Below, piece by piece: positions 42,784-51,383 of a DNA stretch of 64,000 nucleotides. The stretch is from a bacterium (GTDB lineage Bacteria > Desulfobacterota > DSWW01), in assembly GCA_028277985.1 (NCBI GenBank), contig JANQFG010000179.1, positions 16,495 through 80,494 on the forward strand. The letters are read 5' to 3'. The number at the start of each line of letters is the position of its first letter. Position 1 is the first letter of the stretch. Under the pieces are notes generated by a model that saw nothing but the letters and a program-made list of their open reading frames with translations, was not told where the DNA came from and ran no database searches. The translations under genes and the position numbers were made by a program.

Positions 42784-44457
42784 TCAGCGTTTCGGGCGCA
42801 TCGCCTTCTTGTCCACCTTCCCGACAGAGGTCAGCGGAATCGCCTCGACGAACTCATAGATCTTCGGCACCTTGTACGCAGCCAGGTTCTCCTTGGCAAA
42901 GGTCCTGAGCTCCGCCTCGACTTCTTCGTCGGACTTCGCCTGGTATTCCTCGCTCTTCTGTATCACGAGCTTGACGATCTCGCTGTCCGGCCTTTCCGGG
43001 TTGGGAAGGCCGATCAAGGCACACATGCCGATCGCCGGGTGCTTGAAGAGCTTGTCCTCCACCTCGGACGAGAATACCTTGTACCCGCCCACGATGATCA
43101 TGTCCTTGGCTCGATCCACCACGTAGACATACCCGTCCTCGTCCACCCGGCCCACGTCCCCGGTGTGCATCCAAATGGCGCCGTCGTGTTCGCGCAAGGC
43201 GATTTTCGTTTCTTCCGGCTTGTTGAGGTATCCCTTCATGACCTGTGGGCCGCTGCAGATGAGCTCCCCCTCCTCGCCAAGGGGGACCTGCGTCTCACCG
43301 TCCTTCAAGTCAACCACCCTGAGCCGGGTACTGGGAAAGGGGAGTCCCACGGAGCCGACCTTCTTCTTGCCCAGGTAGGGGTTGACCGTAATGAGCGGGC
43401 TGGTCTCGGTCATTCCCCAGACTTCCATCATCTTTCCCTCGCCGATCACCTCCTCCAGTGCCTTTACGGCCTCCACCGGGAAGGGCGCTGCACCGGACGC
43501 CCAGGTCTTGAGCTGAGAGAACTCCAGGCTCTTGAAAGCCTCTTCACCCATCAACATCAGGGCAAGAGAAGGAACGTTTCCCACATAGGTGGGCGGATTC
43601 GCCTTCCACTCGCCGATGATGTACTCGAGGTTTCTCGGGTCCGGGATCAGGACCTGCTTGCAGCCCCAGACCATCATACAGGTCGCCAGGTAGAGCCCGG
43701 CCTGATGGAACATGGGGAACCCTGTAAGGAAGACTTCCTTTCCACGTTCCGGTTTCACCCAGTGGTCGAACTGATAGATGTTGGCAACCAGGCTTCCGTT
43801 CGTCAGCAGGGCCCCTTTCGGAGGCCCTGTCGTGCCGCCGGTGTATTGGACATAGCAGATGTCATCCTTTGCACACTGGACTTCGGGAGGATCATTCGGG
43901 TGTTCCTGCAGGAATTCCAGGAAGGCCCTCACTTCCTTTCCTTCCAGGGGTTTGCCTGTCGGATACTCGGTGACCTGCGGCAGGCAATCCGTGGCCCCTG
44001 CCACCAGCACGAGACCCACGTCAGGCGTCTGGTCGGCCACACCCGCGTATTTTGCATCAAACAACATGTCCAGGATCACCAGGGCCTTGGCCCCGCAGTC
44101 ATTCAGCTGGTAGACCATCTCGCCCGGGGTGAGCAGCGGCGAAAGCCCGGAAGTAGCACACCCCGCGCGCAGCGCGCCCGCGATCGCAATCAGGTACTGC
44201 GGAATGTTCGGCATATCGATGGCCACCACGTCGCCCTTGCCCAGCCCCTTTTCCTTCAGGGCCGCTGCAAGACGGCCGGATTGCTCGTTGAGTTCACCGA
44301 AGCTCATGGTCATTCCCGCGTACTGAACCGCGGGTCCATCGGCATGTTCCTCAAAAGTGGAAACGAGAGCCTCGTGCAGGGCAACATCCGGGATCTCGAT
44401 CTCCCCCTCCACGCCTGCATCGTAAGACCTCAACCAGGGCTTCTGGTCATAATCCAT
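42784..44457 (-). CDS. long-chain acyl-CoA ligase-like (FadD type)
   Basis: 557-residue adenylate-forming ligase. The P-loop is YVQYTGGTTGPPKGALLTN (about residue 196), followed by EVWGMTETSPLI, WMHTGDVGRVDEDGYVYVVDRAKD and the C-terminal catalytic-lysine segment IPLTSVGKVDKKAM. Length and motifs fit fatty-acyl-CoA synthetases. AGGAGGA precedes ATG at 44457. It is divergent from the GntR gene 293 bases away and may be its target. Provides a third CoA ligase in the window. Confidence 0.93.
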   Translation of the reverse strand: MDYDQKPWLRSYDAGVEGEIEIPDVALHEALVSTFEEHADGPAVQYAGMTMSFGELNEQSGRLAAALKEKGLGKGDVVAIDMPNIPQYLIAIAGALRAGCATSGLSPLLTPGEMVYQLNDCGAKALVILDMLFDAKYAGVADQTPDVGLVLVAGATDCLPQVTEYPTGKPLEGKEVRAFLEFLQEHPNDPPEVQCAKDDICYVQYTGGTTGPPKGALLTNGSLVANIYQFDHWVKPERGKEVFLTGFPMFHQAGLYLATCMMVWGCKQVLIPDPRNLEYIIGEWKANPPTYVGNVPSLALMLMGEEAFKSLEFSQLKTWASGAAPFPVEAVKALEEVIGEGKMMEVWGMTETSPLITVNPYLGKKKVGSVGLPFPSTRLRVVDLKDGETQVPLGEEGELICSGPQVMKGYLNKPEETKIALREHDGAIWMHTGDVGRVDEDGYVYVVDRAKDMIIVGGYKVFSSEVEDKLFKHPAIGMCALIGLPNPERPDSEIVKLVIQKSEEYQAKSDEEVEAELRTFAKENLAAYKVPKIYEFVEAIPLTSVGKVDKKAMRPKR

Positions 44458-44660
44458 CGCATCCTCCTATGTCTGAGAGGGACGGCTGAATACGAATCCT
44501 CTCTTCCCATAGCACTTCCTCGAAGAAGTTTCTAGTGGAGTGACGCGTCAGATCCGTCCCAGCTCCCGGCATCTCATGGGAGGGCCACTTGTCACTCGCC
44601 ACCGGCCACCGTACCGGGCACGCTCAAGAAATCGCCGCCCGGAGACCCGTGCCCGGCCGC

Positions 44661-44689
44661 AGTCAATTGTCAACAAAAAACAATTGACT
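44661..44689. promoter_or_regulatory. operator-like inverted repeat over the -35 box
   Basis: AGTCAATTGT, nine-base spacer, ACAATTGACT: a perfect 10-bp inverted repeat. Its right arm contains the -35 box of the gene at 44751, so bound protein would block RNA polymerase. The obvious candidate is the GntR regulator itself (autoregulation) and possibly the divergent acyl-CoA ligase gene. Confidence 0.6.
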
Positions 44690-44712
44690 GACATTCCGAA
44701 TCGGGGTATCCT
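44684..44712 (+). promoter_or_regulatory. sigma70-like promoter of the first GntR gene
   Basis: TTGACT (44684-44689), exactly 17 bases, TATCCT (44707-44712). The start codon lies 38 bases downstream. Confidence 0.55.
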
Positions 44713-44750
44713 TTCGGAATCTTGCCGAACAGGGATCTCGGAGGAGGATC

Positions 44751-45449
44751 ATGCAGGCGCCGACGGACGTACCGGAACAGCGGTTCAAGGTGGCCAAGAA
44801 CCTGTCGGAGCAGATTGCCGGCTACCTTCGTGTTCAGATCATACGTGGGGAACTGGCGCCCGGCGAACGAATCCTCGAGGCAAAGCTCGCGGAAACCATG
44901 GAAGTGAGCCGGGGCCCGATCCGGGAGGCCCTGCGAATTCTCGAAAAGACCCGGCTCATCGAACTCACGCCGCGCCGGGGAGCCAGGGTGACCGAGATGT
45001 CTCCGGCCGACATCGAGTCCCTCTATGACGTCCTGACCGAACTCTACGCCCTCGTGGCGGGAAAGTCGGCTGAGAACCGGGACCCGGAAGATCTGCAGCG
45101 AATCGGGGAGGCGGTCAAGGGGGCCGCATCCTGCGCGGTAAGTGGCGACCCCGCCGGATACTACGATTCGATCTTCGCCTTTGCCGACGCAATACGAAAG
45201 GCGAGCCGGAACGCATTGGCAGACCAGATTCTGGGGGACCTGGAACCTGCCACGCGCCGCACCCAGTTTGCAACCCTGTCGCAGCGCATCGACGATCTCG
45301 CGAAGAACGTGACCTTTTTTCAGAAGGCCGCCCGCCATATCGAAAAAGGCAACGCGGAGATGGCGGCCCAGATCATCCGGAAGTACGCACAGAATGAGAA
45401 GTCCTTCGCCCTCCGCATGCAACGCAACGCCCTGAAATCCGAAAGCTAG
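44751..45449 (+). CDS. GntR-family regulator, FadR (FCD) type, first copy
   Basis: 232 residues. Winged helix-turn-helix (LAPGERILEAKLAETMEVSRGPIREALRILEKTRLI) from about residue 40, then an all-helical FCD-like ligand domain (SPADIESLYDVLTELYALVAG...). Such regulators sense acyl-CoA, carboxylates or sugar acids. A paralogue lies at 52797. GGAGGA precedes ATG 44750-region. An inverted repeat overlaps its own promoter. The CooC-like ATPase gene follows after 11 bases. Confidence 0.92.
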   Translation: MQAPTDVPEQRFKVAKNLSEQIAGYLRVQIIRGELAPGERILEAKLAETMEVSRGPIREALRILEKTRLIELTPRRGARVTEMSPADIESLYDVLTELYALVAGKSAENRDPEDLQRIGEAVKGAASCAVSGDPAGYYDSIFAFADAIRKASRNALADQILGDLEPATRRTQFATLSQRIDDLAKNVTFFQKAARHIEKGNAEMAAQIIRKYAQNEKSFALRMQRNALKSES

Positions 45450-45460
45450 AGGCGACTTTG

Positions 45461-46246
45461 ATGCGCAGCCCATCCGATTCTTCACAACCTTCCCGCCAAG
45501 TCTTCGCCATAACCGGGAAGGGGGGCGTCGGCAAGACGACCTTTACCGCCATTCTGGCAAAGATCCTTTCGGCCGAAGGAGTGAACCTTCTGGCCGTGGA
45601 CGCGGACCCGCCCGTGAGCCTCACCTATGCCCTCGGTGCACAGCCGGTCAAGACCGTGGGAGATATGCGGTCCCGGCTCATCGAGGACCCGGCCGAGAAG
45701 AAGAAATTCGATGAGAAACACACGCGAGACGTAGTGAAAGAAGAGGTGCTCATCGACCTGAAAGGAATGGGCTTGCTCGTTCTCGGGCGCGCGGAAGGGC
45801 CGGGCTGCTACTGCGGCCTGAACCAGCTCCTGAAGTTCGGAATCGAGTCACTGACCGAGCAGTACGAAATCACCTTGATCGACTGTGAGGCCGGAATCGA
45901 GCAGATCAACCGACGGGTCATCGATTCCATAAGCAGGCTCGTCATGATCTCCGATGCGACCCTCAAGGGGCTCCAGACGGCCGCCTACTTGAGAGACATC
46001 GCATCGAAGCATGGTGTAGCAGGGCCGTACGAGACCGGTCTCGTGATCAACCGCGCAGGGGAGGGCGTCGAGGCCCTGATGCAGAAGGCCCACGAGATGG
46101 GTCTCCACGTTCTGGGCGTGGTACCGCCCGACCCGAACGTGGCCGAGTACGATCGCGTCGGCAAGCCCACGATCGGACTGCCTGACGATTCACCCAGTGT
46201 CCTGGCCGTGAGAGAGATTCTGAAGGGTTTGAGACGGGCGGATTGA
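45461..46246 (+). CDS. CooC-type P-loop ATPase
   Basis: 261-residue SIMIBI-class ATPase of the MinD/ParA/CooC group. The deviant Walker A is TGKGGVGKTTFTA (about residue 18), AVDADPPVSL is the switch region, and GPGCYCGLNQLL contains the CxC motif that in CooC binds metal at the dimer interface. CooC matures nickel carbon monoxide dehydrogenase. No CODH gene is in the window, so it may serve another metalloenzyme, perhaps the adjacent redox proteins or the radical cluster (inference). ATG 45461 has AGAGG upstream; TTG 45458 is one codon earlier. Confidence 0.87.
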   Translation: MRSPSDSSQPSRQVFAITGKGGVGKTTFTAILAKILSAEGVNLLAVDADPPVSLTYALGAQPVKTVGDMRSRLIEDPAEKKKFDEKHTRDVVKEEVLIDLKGMGLLVLGRAEGPGCYCGLNQLLKFGIESLTEQYEITLIDCEAGIEQINRRVIDSISRLVMISDATLKGLQTAAYLRDIASKHGVAGPYETGLVINRAGEGVEALMQKAHEMGLHVLGVVPPDPNVAEYDRVGKPTIGLPDDSPSVLAVREILKGLRRAD

Positions 46247-46258
46247 TCGTTTCCGATT

Positions 46259-46287
46259 TTGTTGATCGACTGTTGTATTTCTAGTAT
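46259..46287 (+). promoter_or_regulatory. promoter candidate for the GMC oxidoreductase gene
   Basis: TTGTTG (46259-46264), 17 bases, TAGTAT (46282-46287), 41 bases before the start. Weak -35 match; an alternative -35 TTGATC overlaps but has poor spacing. Confidence 0.35.
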
Positions 46288-46327
46288 CGTGCTAGGGTAA
46301 CCTTAACCGGACAAGGAGGGACAGGCT

Positions 46328-47674
46328 ATGTCAGAGCCGAGAAGGACCATACAGGCCGACGTGGTAATCGCGGGTTCAGGACCCGGGGGCGCGACGACGG
46401 CCGTGGAACTCGCCAAGAAGGGCAAGAAGGTCATCATCTGCGAGGCAGGCAAATACCATCAGCGACTGGGCCAGAGCACCTTCATGCTCCTCGGCATGAT
46501 GGACAACATGGGCCTGACCTTCTCCAAGGAAGGAACATGGGTCCTGAGGCCCAAGACCGCGGGCGGCGCCTCCGTCGTCTATTGCGGGACTGCAGTCCGT
46601 CCGCCCCCATGGCTCAAGGAGAAGTATGGGATCGACTTGGACGAAGAGGTGGATGAGCTCTACAAAGAGATCCCGATCCAGACGCTCCCGGACAATCTCG
46701 TCGGGCCTGCGGCACGCACGATCATGCAGGCAGCCCAGGATCTGGGACACGACTGGAACCTGATCGACAAATGGATCCGGCCGGAAAAGTGCGAGCAGAA
46801 CTGCGGCAAGTGCGCCATTGGTTGCCCGACAGGCGCAAAATGGACCGCACGGGAGTACCTCGAAGAAGCGAAACAGCACGGGGCCGAACTGCTCCTCAAG
46901 ACCAAGGTGGACCGCGTCCTCACGGAAAGCGGCAAGGCGGTGGGCGTCAGGGCAAAGGGCCCGGGCGGGTGGATGGATATCTTGGCCGAAACGGTGATCC
47001 TCTCCGCCGGCGGACAGGGGACACCTCCGATTCTCCAGCGCTCGGGGGTCTACGATGCCGGACAGGGCTTCTTCGCGGATCCCCTATGGTTCGTGGCGGG
47101 CCCCAGCAATATTCAGGGATCCATCTACGACGTTCCGATGACCGCGGGAGAGATCAATGCCGAGGACGGTATCGTGATGACCGACCTCATGACCCCGCCC
47201 ACCATGTTCGCAAGCACCCTCGCGTACGCGGGTCAGAAGGGGATCATGTCCCTGCCGAAGGTCCTCCGCTACAGGAAGACCTTCAGCATCATGATCAAGG
47301 TGAGAGACGGCCTGGACGGAAGGATCAACCTGGACGAGTCCTTCTCCAAGCCCCTCGACTATGATACCTGGTGGAAGCTGAACAAGGGGGCGGTCCTGGC
47401 GGAAGAGATCCTGATGAAAGCGGGCGTGAAGAGGGACGACCTGGTCCAGACCGGGGTGATGGCGGCCCATCCGGGCGGCACGGTGCGCATCGGAGAGTTG
47501 CTCGACAAGGACTGCCAGACTCCGATTCAGAACTGCTACTGCATGGACACAACGATCATTCCCGAACCGTGGGGCCTGCCGCCCACCGTCACGGTCGTTG
47601 CCATGGCCAAGCGCCTTGCAAAGCACCTGTCTGTTCCGGCGGAAGCGAAGGTGGCTGCCCAGGAGCCGGCCTGA
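46328..47674 (+). CDS. GMC-type FAD oxidoreductase with four-Cys motif
   Basis: 448 residues. FAD-binding VVIAGSGPGGATTAVELA at residues 12-29 and EAGK after the second strand. The motif CEQNCGKCAIGCPTGAK (C155, C159, C162, C166) fits a Fe-S site found in anaerobe members of the GMC-like family. Late region has AAHPGGTVRIGELLD and the C-terminal IPEPWGLPPTVTVVAMAKRLA, the GMC C-terminal pattern. Probably oxidises an alcohol or hydroxy acid. A 4Fe-4S protein is encoded directly after a hairpin downstream. AAGGAGGG precedes ATG. Confidence 0.83.
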   Translation: MSEPRRTIQADVVIAGSGPGGATTAVELAKKGKKVIICEAGKYHQRLGQSTFMLLGMMDNMGLTFSKEGTWVLRPKTAGGASVVYCGTAVRPPPWLKEKYGIDLDEEVDELYKEIPIQTLPDNLVGPAARTIMQAAQDLGHDWNLIDKWIRPEKCEQNCGKCAIGCPTGAKWTAREYLEEAKQHGAELLLKTKVDRVLTESGKAVGVRAKGPGGWMDILAETVILSAGGQGTPPILQRSGVYDAGQGFFADPLWFVAGPSNIQGSIYDVPMTAGEINAEDGIVMTDLMTPPTMFASTLAYAGQKGIMSLPKVLRYRKTFSIMIKVRDGLDGRINLDESFSKPLDYDTWWKLNKGAVLAEEILMKAGVKRDDLVQTGVMAAHPGGTVRIGELLDKDCQTPIQNCYCMDTTIIPEPWGLPPTVTVVAMAKRLAKHLSVPAEAKVAAQEPA

Positions 47675-47711
47675 TCAACCCCTGAGGGACAGGCGGTTTA
47701 GGACCAGACAC

Positions 47712-47740
47712 GGAGCCGGGGAGAATTCCCCGGCTCCTTT
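47712..47740 (+). terminator. hairpin between GMC and Fe-S genes
   Basis: GGAGCCGGGG (47712-47721) pairs with CCCCGGCTCC (47728-47737), loop AGAATT, followed by TTTC. It stands only 20 bases before the Fe-S gene, so it may attenuate rather than end transcription. Confidence 0.65.
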
Positions 47741-47760
47741 CATATAGGAGGCCAGACGAG

Positions 47761-48714
47761 ATGATACCGAATTTCATCAAGCAGAAGATCGAAGGGTCCA
47801 TGAAGCAGTCCACGAGGGGGCTCTTCAACCTTCACGGCTGGAAGAACGTAGGACAGTTCCTGCACGCCTACTACTACATCGCCCATCTGGACCAGTACAT
47901 CAAGGTCCTCCTGCCCGGCCTGAGGATACTGGACAAGTACGTGCCTGACTCGAAGAAGGAGGCCTTCCGGTCGCTCTTCGCCTTCATCCCGGACCGATAT
48001 CACGCCAAGGTGATTCCCCTGGAGGATGCGAAGAAGATCGTGACCATGAACCAGGACGTGAACGTTCCACCTGAAGACTCGAAGAGGATCATTCCCTTCG
48101 ATGTGGCCTACCAGATGACCGTTCGCAACCCGGACTCCATCGTGGTCATGGACTGCGCTTGCAGAAGCGAGAAGAAGAACCCCTGTCAGCCCCTGAACGT
48201 CTGCATGATGGTGGGGGAGCCCTTCGCCAGCTTCGCCCTGGAACATGCCAAATCCCTCAACCCCAGGAGGGTGACCCAGCAGGAAGCCGTCGAGCTGATG
48301 GAAACATGTCACAAGAAAGGCCACGTTCAGAACGCCTACTTCAAGGATGCCCTCGGGGACCAGTTCTATGCCATCTGCAATTGCTGCAAATGCTGCTGCG
48401 GAGGGATCGAGGTGGACAAGGTCGTTCGCTCCATCGGCTTTCAGAACCCGATCAAGGAGCTGGCCCCTTCCGGATATCTGGCTGCTGTGGACGAGGAGCA
48501 GTGCAAGGGCTGTGGCGTTTGTGAAGCCAAATGCGCGTTCGACGCTGTCAAGATCGAGGACGAAGTGGCCGTCATCGACGCGGACGGGTGCATGGGCTGC
48601 GGCGTCTGCCCGGACCTCTGCCCGGAGGACGCGATCGCACTGAAGGAGGACCCTTCGCGAGGGATTCCGCTAGACCTGAAGGCACTGGGGTACGAGCCCA
48701 GAGCGGACGCCTGA
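47761..48714 (+). CDS. 4Fe-4S protein with extra cysteine clusters
   Basis: 317 residues. An N-terminal helical region of about 110 residues (RGLFNLHGWKNVGQFLHAYY) is followed by MDCACRSEKKNPCQPLNVC, then a dense CNCCKCCCGG and finally two ferredoxin motifs, CKGCGVCEAKC and CMGCGVCPDLCP. This layout (CxCR...C, CxxCxCCC, two 4Fe-4S) matches electron-transfer proteins of syntrophs and sulfate reducers. It probably takes electrons from the GMC enzyme upstream. The truncated gene at 63386 has the same CxCR-type motif. GGAGG precedes ATG. Confidence 0.85.
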   Translation: MIPNFIKQKIEGSMKQSTRGLFNLHGWKNVGQFLHAYYYIAHLDQYIKVLLPGLRILDKYVPDSKKEAFRSLFAFIPDRYHAKVIPLEDAKKIVTMNQDVNVPPEDSKRIIPFDVAYQMTVRNPDSIVVMDCACRSEKKNPCQPLNVCMMVGEPFASFALEHAKSLNPRRVTQQEAVELMETCHKKGHVQNAYFKDALGDQFYAICNCCKCCCGGIEVDKVVRSIGFQNPIKELAPSGYLAAVDEEQCKGCGVCEAKCAFDAVKIEDEVAVIDADGCMGCGVCPDLCPEDAIALKEDPSRGIPLDLKALGYEPRADA

Positions 48715-48937
48715 TCCTTTTTGATACGCTGCGTTATATAACAAGAAAAAGGACTTGACGAACGATCCTTCAATTATGTAAGAAAGGAGGGAGGATTCGG
48801 CCTGCCCAAAGCTGTTTTATTTTTTCGGGAGGCCCGCGACCGGGTATTGAAGACTCAAGGTTGCTATGGTAAGAAGGTTCACCGGGTGAGCAGCGTTTTC
48901 TGAATGTCCGGCAAAATCGAAGACAAGGGGGGACAAG

Positions 48938-50617
48938 ATGGACGTGCGGAAACGGGCATGGATCGGGCTTTTTGCGGCGATGATGATGGTGGGGCTGGTA
49001 GGGTCGGCAGAGGCCTTCTACATCGATGACAAGAACACCCTCTCCTTCAGCGCCAAAGCGAGTACCCGTGCGACCTTTCGCCTGCAGAAATCCTCAGGGT
49101 TCACGCAGCCGGAAGTGAAGGCGGGTGATCTGGTCCAGTGGCGGAACTTGGCGATCTTGGAGGTCGATCACGACCTGAAGCAGCTGACAAAATCGCTGGA
49201 CATCCTTTATCCCCTCAAGAAATTCAAAATCCGGTCAAAGTATCACCTTGTGGGCCGTTTCATGTACGAGGCGGTGTACAACGTCGGCTCGGACAGGATC
49301 AAGGCGGTCCGCGACAATGACAAGGTAAATATCGACAACTTCAAACAGTCCTATGAACTGTGGGAAGCCTACATCGATTTCGCTCGAGGCCCCGCATTCA
49401 TTCGTATTGGAAGGCAGAACCTGGCGTGGGGCGAGACGGACATCTTCCGCCTGCTGGACAACATCAACCCTTTGGACAACACCTTTGGAGGCCCCTTCGA
49501 GGACCTGGACGACCGGCGGATCCCGTTGTGGATGTTGCGAGGCAGCTACAACCTCGGAACGGTGGGACCGGTCGCGTCCCTGACCGTCGAGGGCTTCTGG
49601 GTGCCGGGTCCCTGGGATGTGAAGGTGGGGCCGTGGGCGCCCTGGGGCACCCCCTACGAGGTACCCTTGGACAAGGCGGCAATCTACGACATCCTCTACA
49701 TCAACAATCCGGACAAGAAGATGGCGAACAGCCGCTGGGGGACCAGGATCCAGGGTATGCTGGGCTCGGCCATGAACGTCTCGGTGGCCTACATGGAGAC
49801 CTTTCTGGATGCACCCACGACGCATATCGTCACCACCGAGCCGGTGGTGGGCCCCCTCCTCGACACGAGCGTGGTCCAGATCCACGGAGACCGTCCCAAG
49901 TTCCAGATTGTCGGCGCAAGCATGAACTTCTGGGAGTCCATGACCGACTTCGTGTTCCGCGCCGAAGTGGCCTATTTCATCCGGGAGCCGGTCTGGATCA
50001 AGGGAATCAACAACCTCCCGCTCACGGGCGACTTCATCCCCTTGTCGGATCCTGTCCTGGACGCGGTTGCAGTTCTGACGGGAACCGATCTGAGGTCTAC
50101 CGGCGTGTTCGGGCTTCCGAACAACCCGCAGTCCGGCCCGATTCCTGTGAAGAACTCCCTGAACTGGATGCTCGGTTTCGACAAGCAGCTCTGGCTCCGG
50201 TCCCTGAACAGGAAGAACATGTTCTTCATCTCCATGCAGTACTTCGGCAAGTGGTTCCCGGATCACGACAAGAACCAGGTTACACCGGTCCCGCTCCCCG
50301 ATCTCTTCCTGCCCTATCCGAACGGGATCACCGGAGAGAAGATCCCGGTATACTCCGAGTATCCGAGCGTTAGCGAGCTGTCGACCATCTTCACGGGACT
50401 GATCAACACCACGTACCGGAACGGCACGCTCAATCCACAGTTCGCCTTTGTCTATGATACGGTAGGGGCGTGGTTGTTCCTGCCCCAGATCACGTACATC
50501 AAGGAGCCCTTCCGGGTCACCCTCCAGTACGCGGGCGTAGTGGGGCAGTTCAACAGCGTCGGCCTGTTCCGCGACCGGGATCAGATCAGCATCACCTTAA
50601 GCTACCTGCTGAATTAG
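48938..50617 (+). CDS. DUF1302 outer-membrane beta-barrel protein
   Basis: 559 residues with a signal peptide (KRAWIGLFAAMMMVGLVGSAEA, cut near residue 26). The DUF1302 signature WGETDIFRLLDNINPLDN and GGPFEDLDDRRIPLWMLRG follows FIRIGRQNLA. The rest alternates short hydrophobic strands and turns, as in a porin-like barrel; it ends YLLN, lacking the usual terminal Phe. DUF1302 proteins are commonly neighbours of DUF1329, YCF48 and MMPL genes, all found in this window at a distance. It may be an outer-membrane channel for a hydrophobic compound. AGGGGGG precedes ATG. Confidence 0.88.
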   Translation: MDVRKRAWIGLFAAMMMVGLVGSAEAFYIDDKNTLSFSAKASTRATFRLQKSSGFTQPEVKAGDLVQWRNLAILEVDHDLKQLTKSLDILYPLKKFKIRSKYHLVGRFMYEAVYNVGSDRIKAVRDNDKVNIDNFKQSYELWEAYIDFARGPAFIRIGRQNLAWGETDIFRLLDNINPLDNTFGGPFEDLDDRRIPLWMLRGSYNLGTVGPVASLTVEGFWVPGPWDVKVGPWAPWGTPYEVPLDKAAIYDILYINNPDKKMANSRWGTRIQGMLGSAMNVSVAYMETFLDAPTTHIVTTEPVVGPLLDTSVVQIHGDRPKFQIVGASMNFWESMTDFVFRAEVAYFIREPVWIKGINNLPLTGDFIPLSDPVLDAVAVLTGTDLRSTGVFGLPNNPQSGPIPVKNSLNWMLGFDKQLWLRSLNRKNMFFISMQYFGKWFPDHDKNQVTPVPLPDLFLPYPNGITGEKIPVYSEYPSVSELSTIFTGLINTTYRNGTLNPQFAFVYDTVGAWLFLPQITYIKEPFRVTLQYAGVVGQFNSVGLFRDRDQISITLSYLLN

Positions 50618-50670
50618 ATGAGAGAGGGCTTCACATAACGATTGTTCCGAATAACTCCTAGATCACTCCG

Positions 50671-50707
50671 AAGGCGCACCCCGTAATCCGTATCGGGTTG
50701 CGCCTTT
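50671..50707 (+). terminator. terminator after the DUF1302 gene
   Basis: Stem AAGGCGCACCCCG/CGGGTTGCGCCTT with one mismatch and a ten-base loop, followed by TTTGTA. It lies 53 bases after the stop. Confidence 0.75.
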
Positions 50708-50795
50708 GTACTTGGAGGCTTTCGTTGACCCTTTCGCCTTTCCTCCAGCAGCGGCGGCCGCTCCCGGACGAAAGGCACAGGAAAGAACCGAAGAG

Positions 50796-51353
50796 ATGAG
50801 CAAGACGAGGAAGAGCAGGGCGGTCAAGCTGGGTGCCGAAATCAGGCGGCTTCGAAAGAAGGCCGGCCTCAGCCTGGAGGAACTGGCCAAGCAGACAGGA
50901 TTGGCCGAAGACTACCTTTCCAGGATCGAGGAAGAAACCGAGATTCCCCCGGTCGGCGCGATGCTCCAGATCTCACGGGTCCTCAGCCTGGATGCGGGCA
51001 AGCTCTTGAGCCGGGCCGAAACACAGGACCGGACTCGCAAGAAGAAGGAGGGTCTTCAGAGGAGAAAACGCTCTTACGCGTACAAGACCCTGGCGCCCGG
51101 CGGGGCGACCATGCACCTCAAGGCCTTCCAGGTGACGATCGATCCCCAGCAGGATCATGAGATGGTCGACTACCGTCACGAGGGGGAGGAATTCATCCAC
51201 GTCCTGGCGGGCAAAGTCGAGGTGACGGTCGGAGAGAACAAATACAAGCTTTCAAAAGGGAAAAGCCTCCACTTCAATTCCGCGGTCCCGCATATGCTGA
51301 GAAACCCCGGAGACGTGAAAACCGAACTCATCGTAGTCCTGTACACCCCCTGA
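50796..51353 (+). CDS. XRE-family regulator with cupin domain
   Basis: 185 residues: N-terminal helix-turn-helix (LGAEIRRLRKKAGLSLEELA, KQTGLAEDYLSRIEEE) and C-terminal cupin sensor (DYRHEGEEFIHVLAGKVEV, HFNSAVPHMLRNPG). Such proteins bind small ligands or metals and control nearby catabolic genes. I chose ATG 50796 as the family N-terminus begins here; the open upstream leader is Pro/Ala-rich and overlaps the terminator. The acyl-CoA dehydrogenase at 51384 follows closely, so it is a likely target. Confidence 0.9.
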   Translation: MSKTRKSRAVKLGAEIRRLRKKAGLSLEELAKQTGLAEDYLSRIEEETEIPPVGAMLQISRVLSLDAGKLLSRAETQDRTRKKKEGLQRRKRSYAYKTLAPGGATMHLKAFQVTIDPQQDHEMVDYRHEGEEFIHVLAGKVEVTVGENKYKLSKGKSLHFNSAVPHMLRNPGDVKTELIVVLYTP

Positions 51354-51383
51354 GGTGCCCAGGCTCGCAGGAGCAATCGAACC

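Noticed and set aside
45461..46246. Plasmid-type ParA partition ATPase
   Set aside because: The CYCGLN motif and lack of a parB gene or parS-like repeats favour the CooC group.
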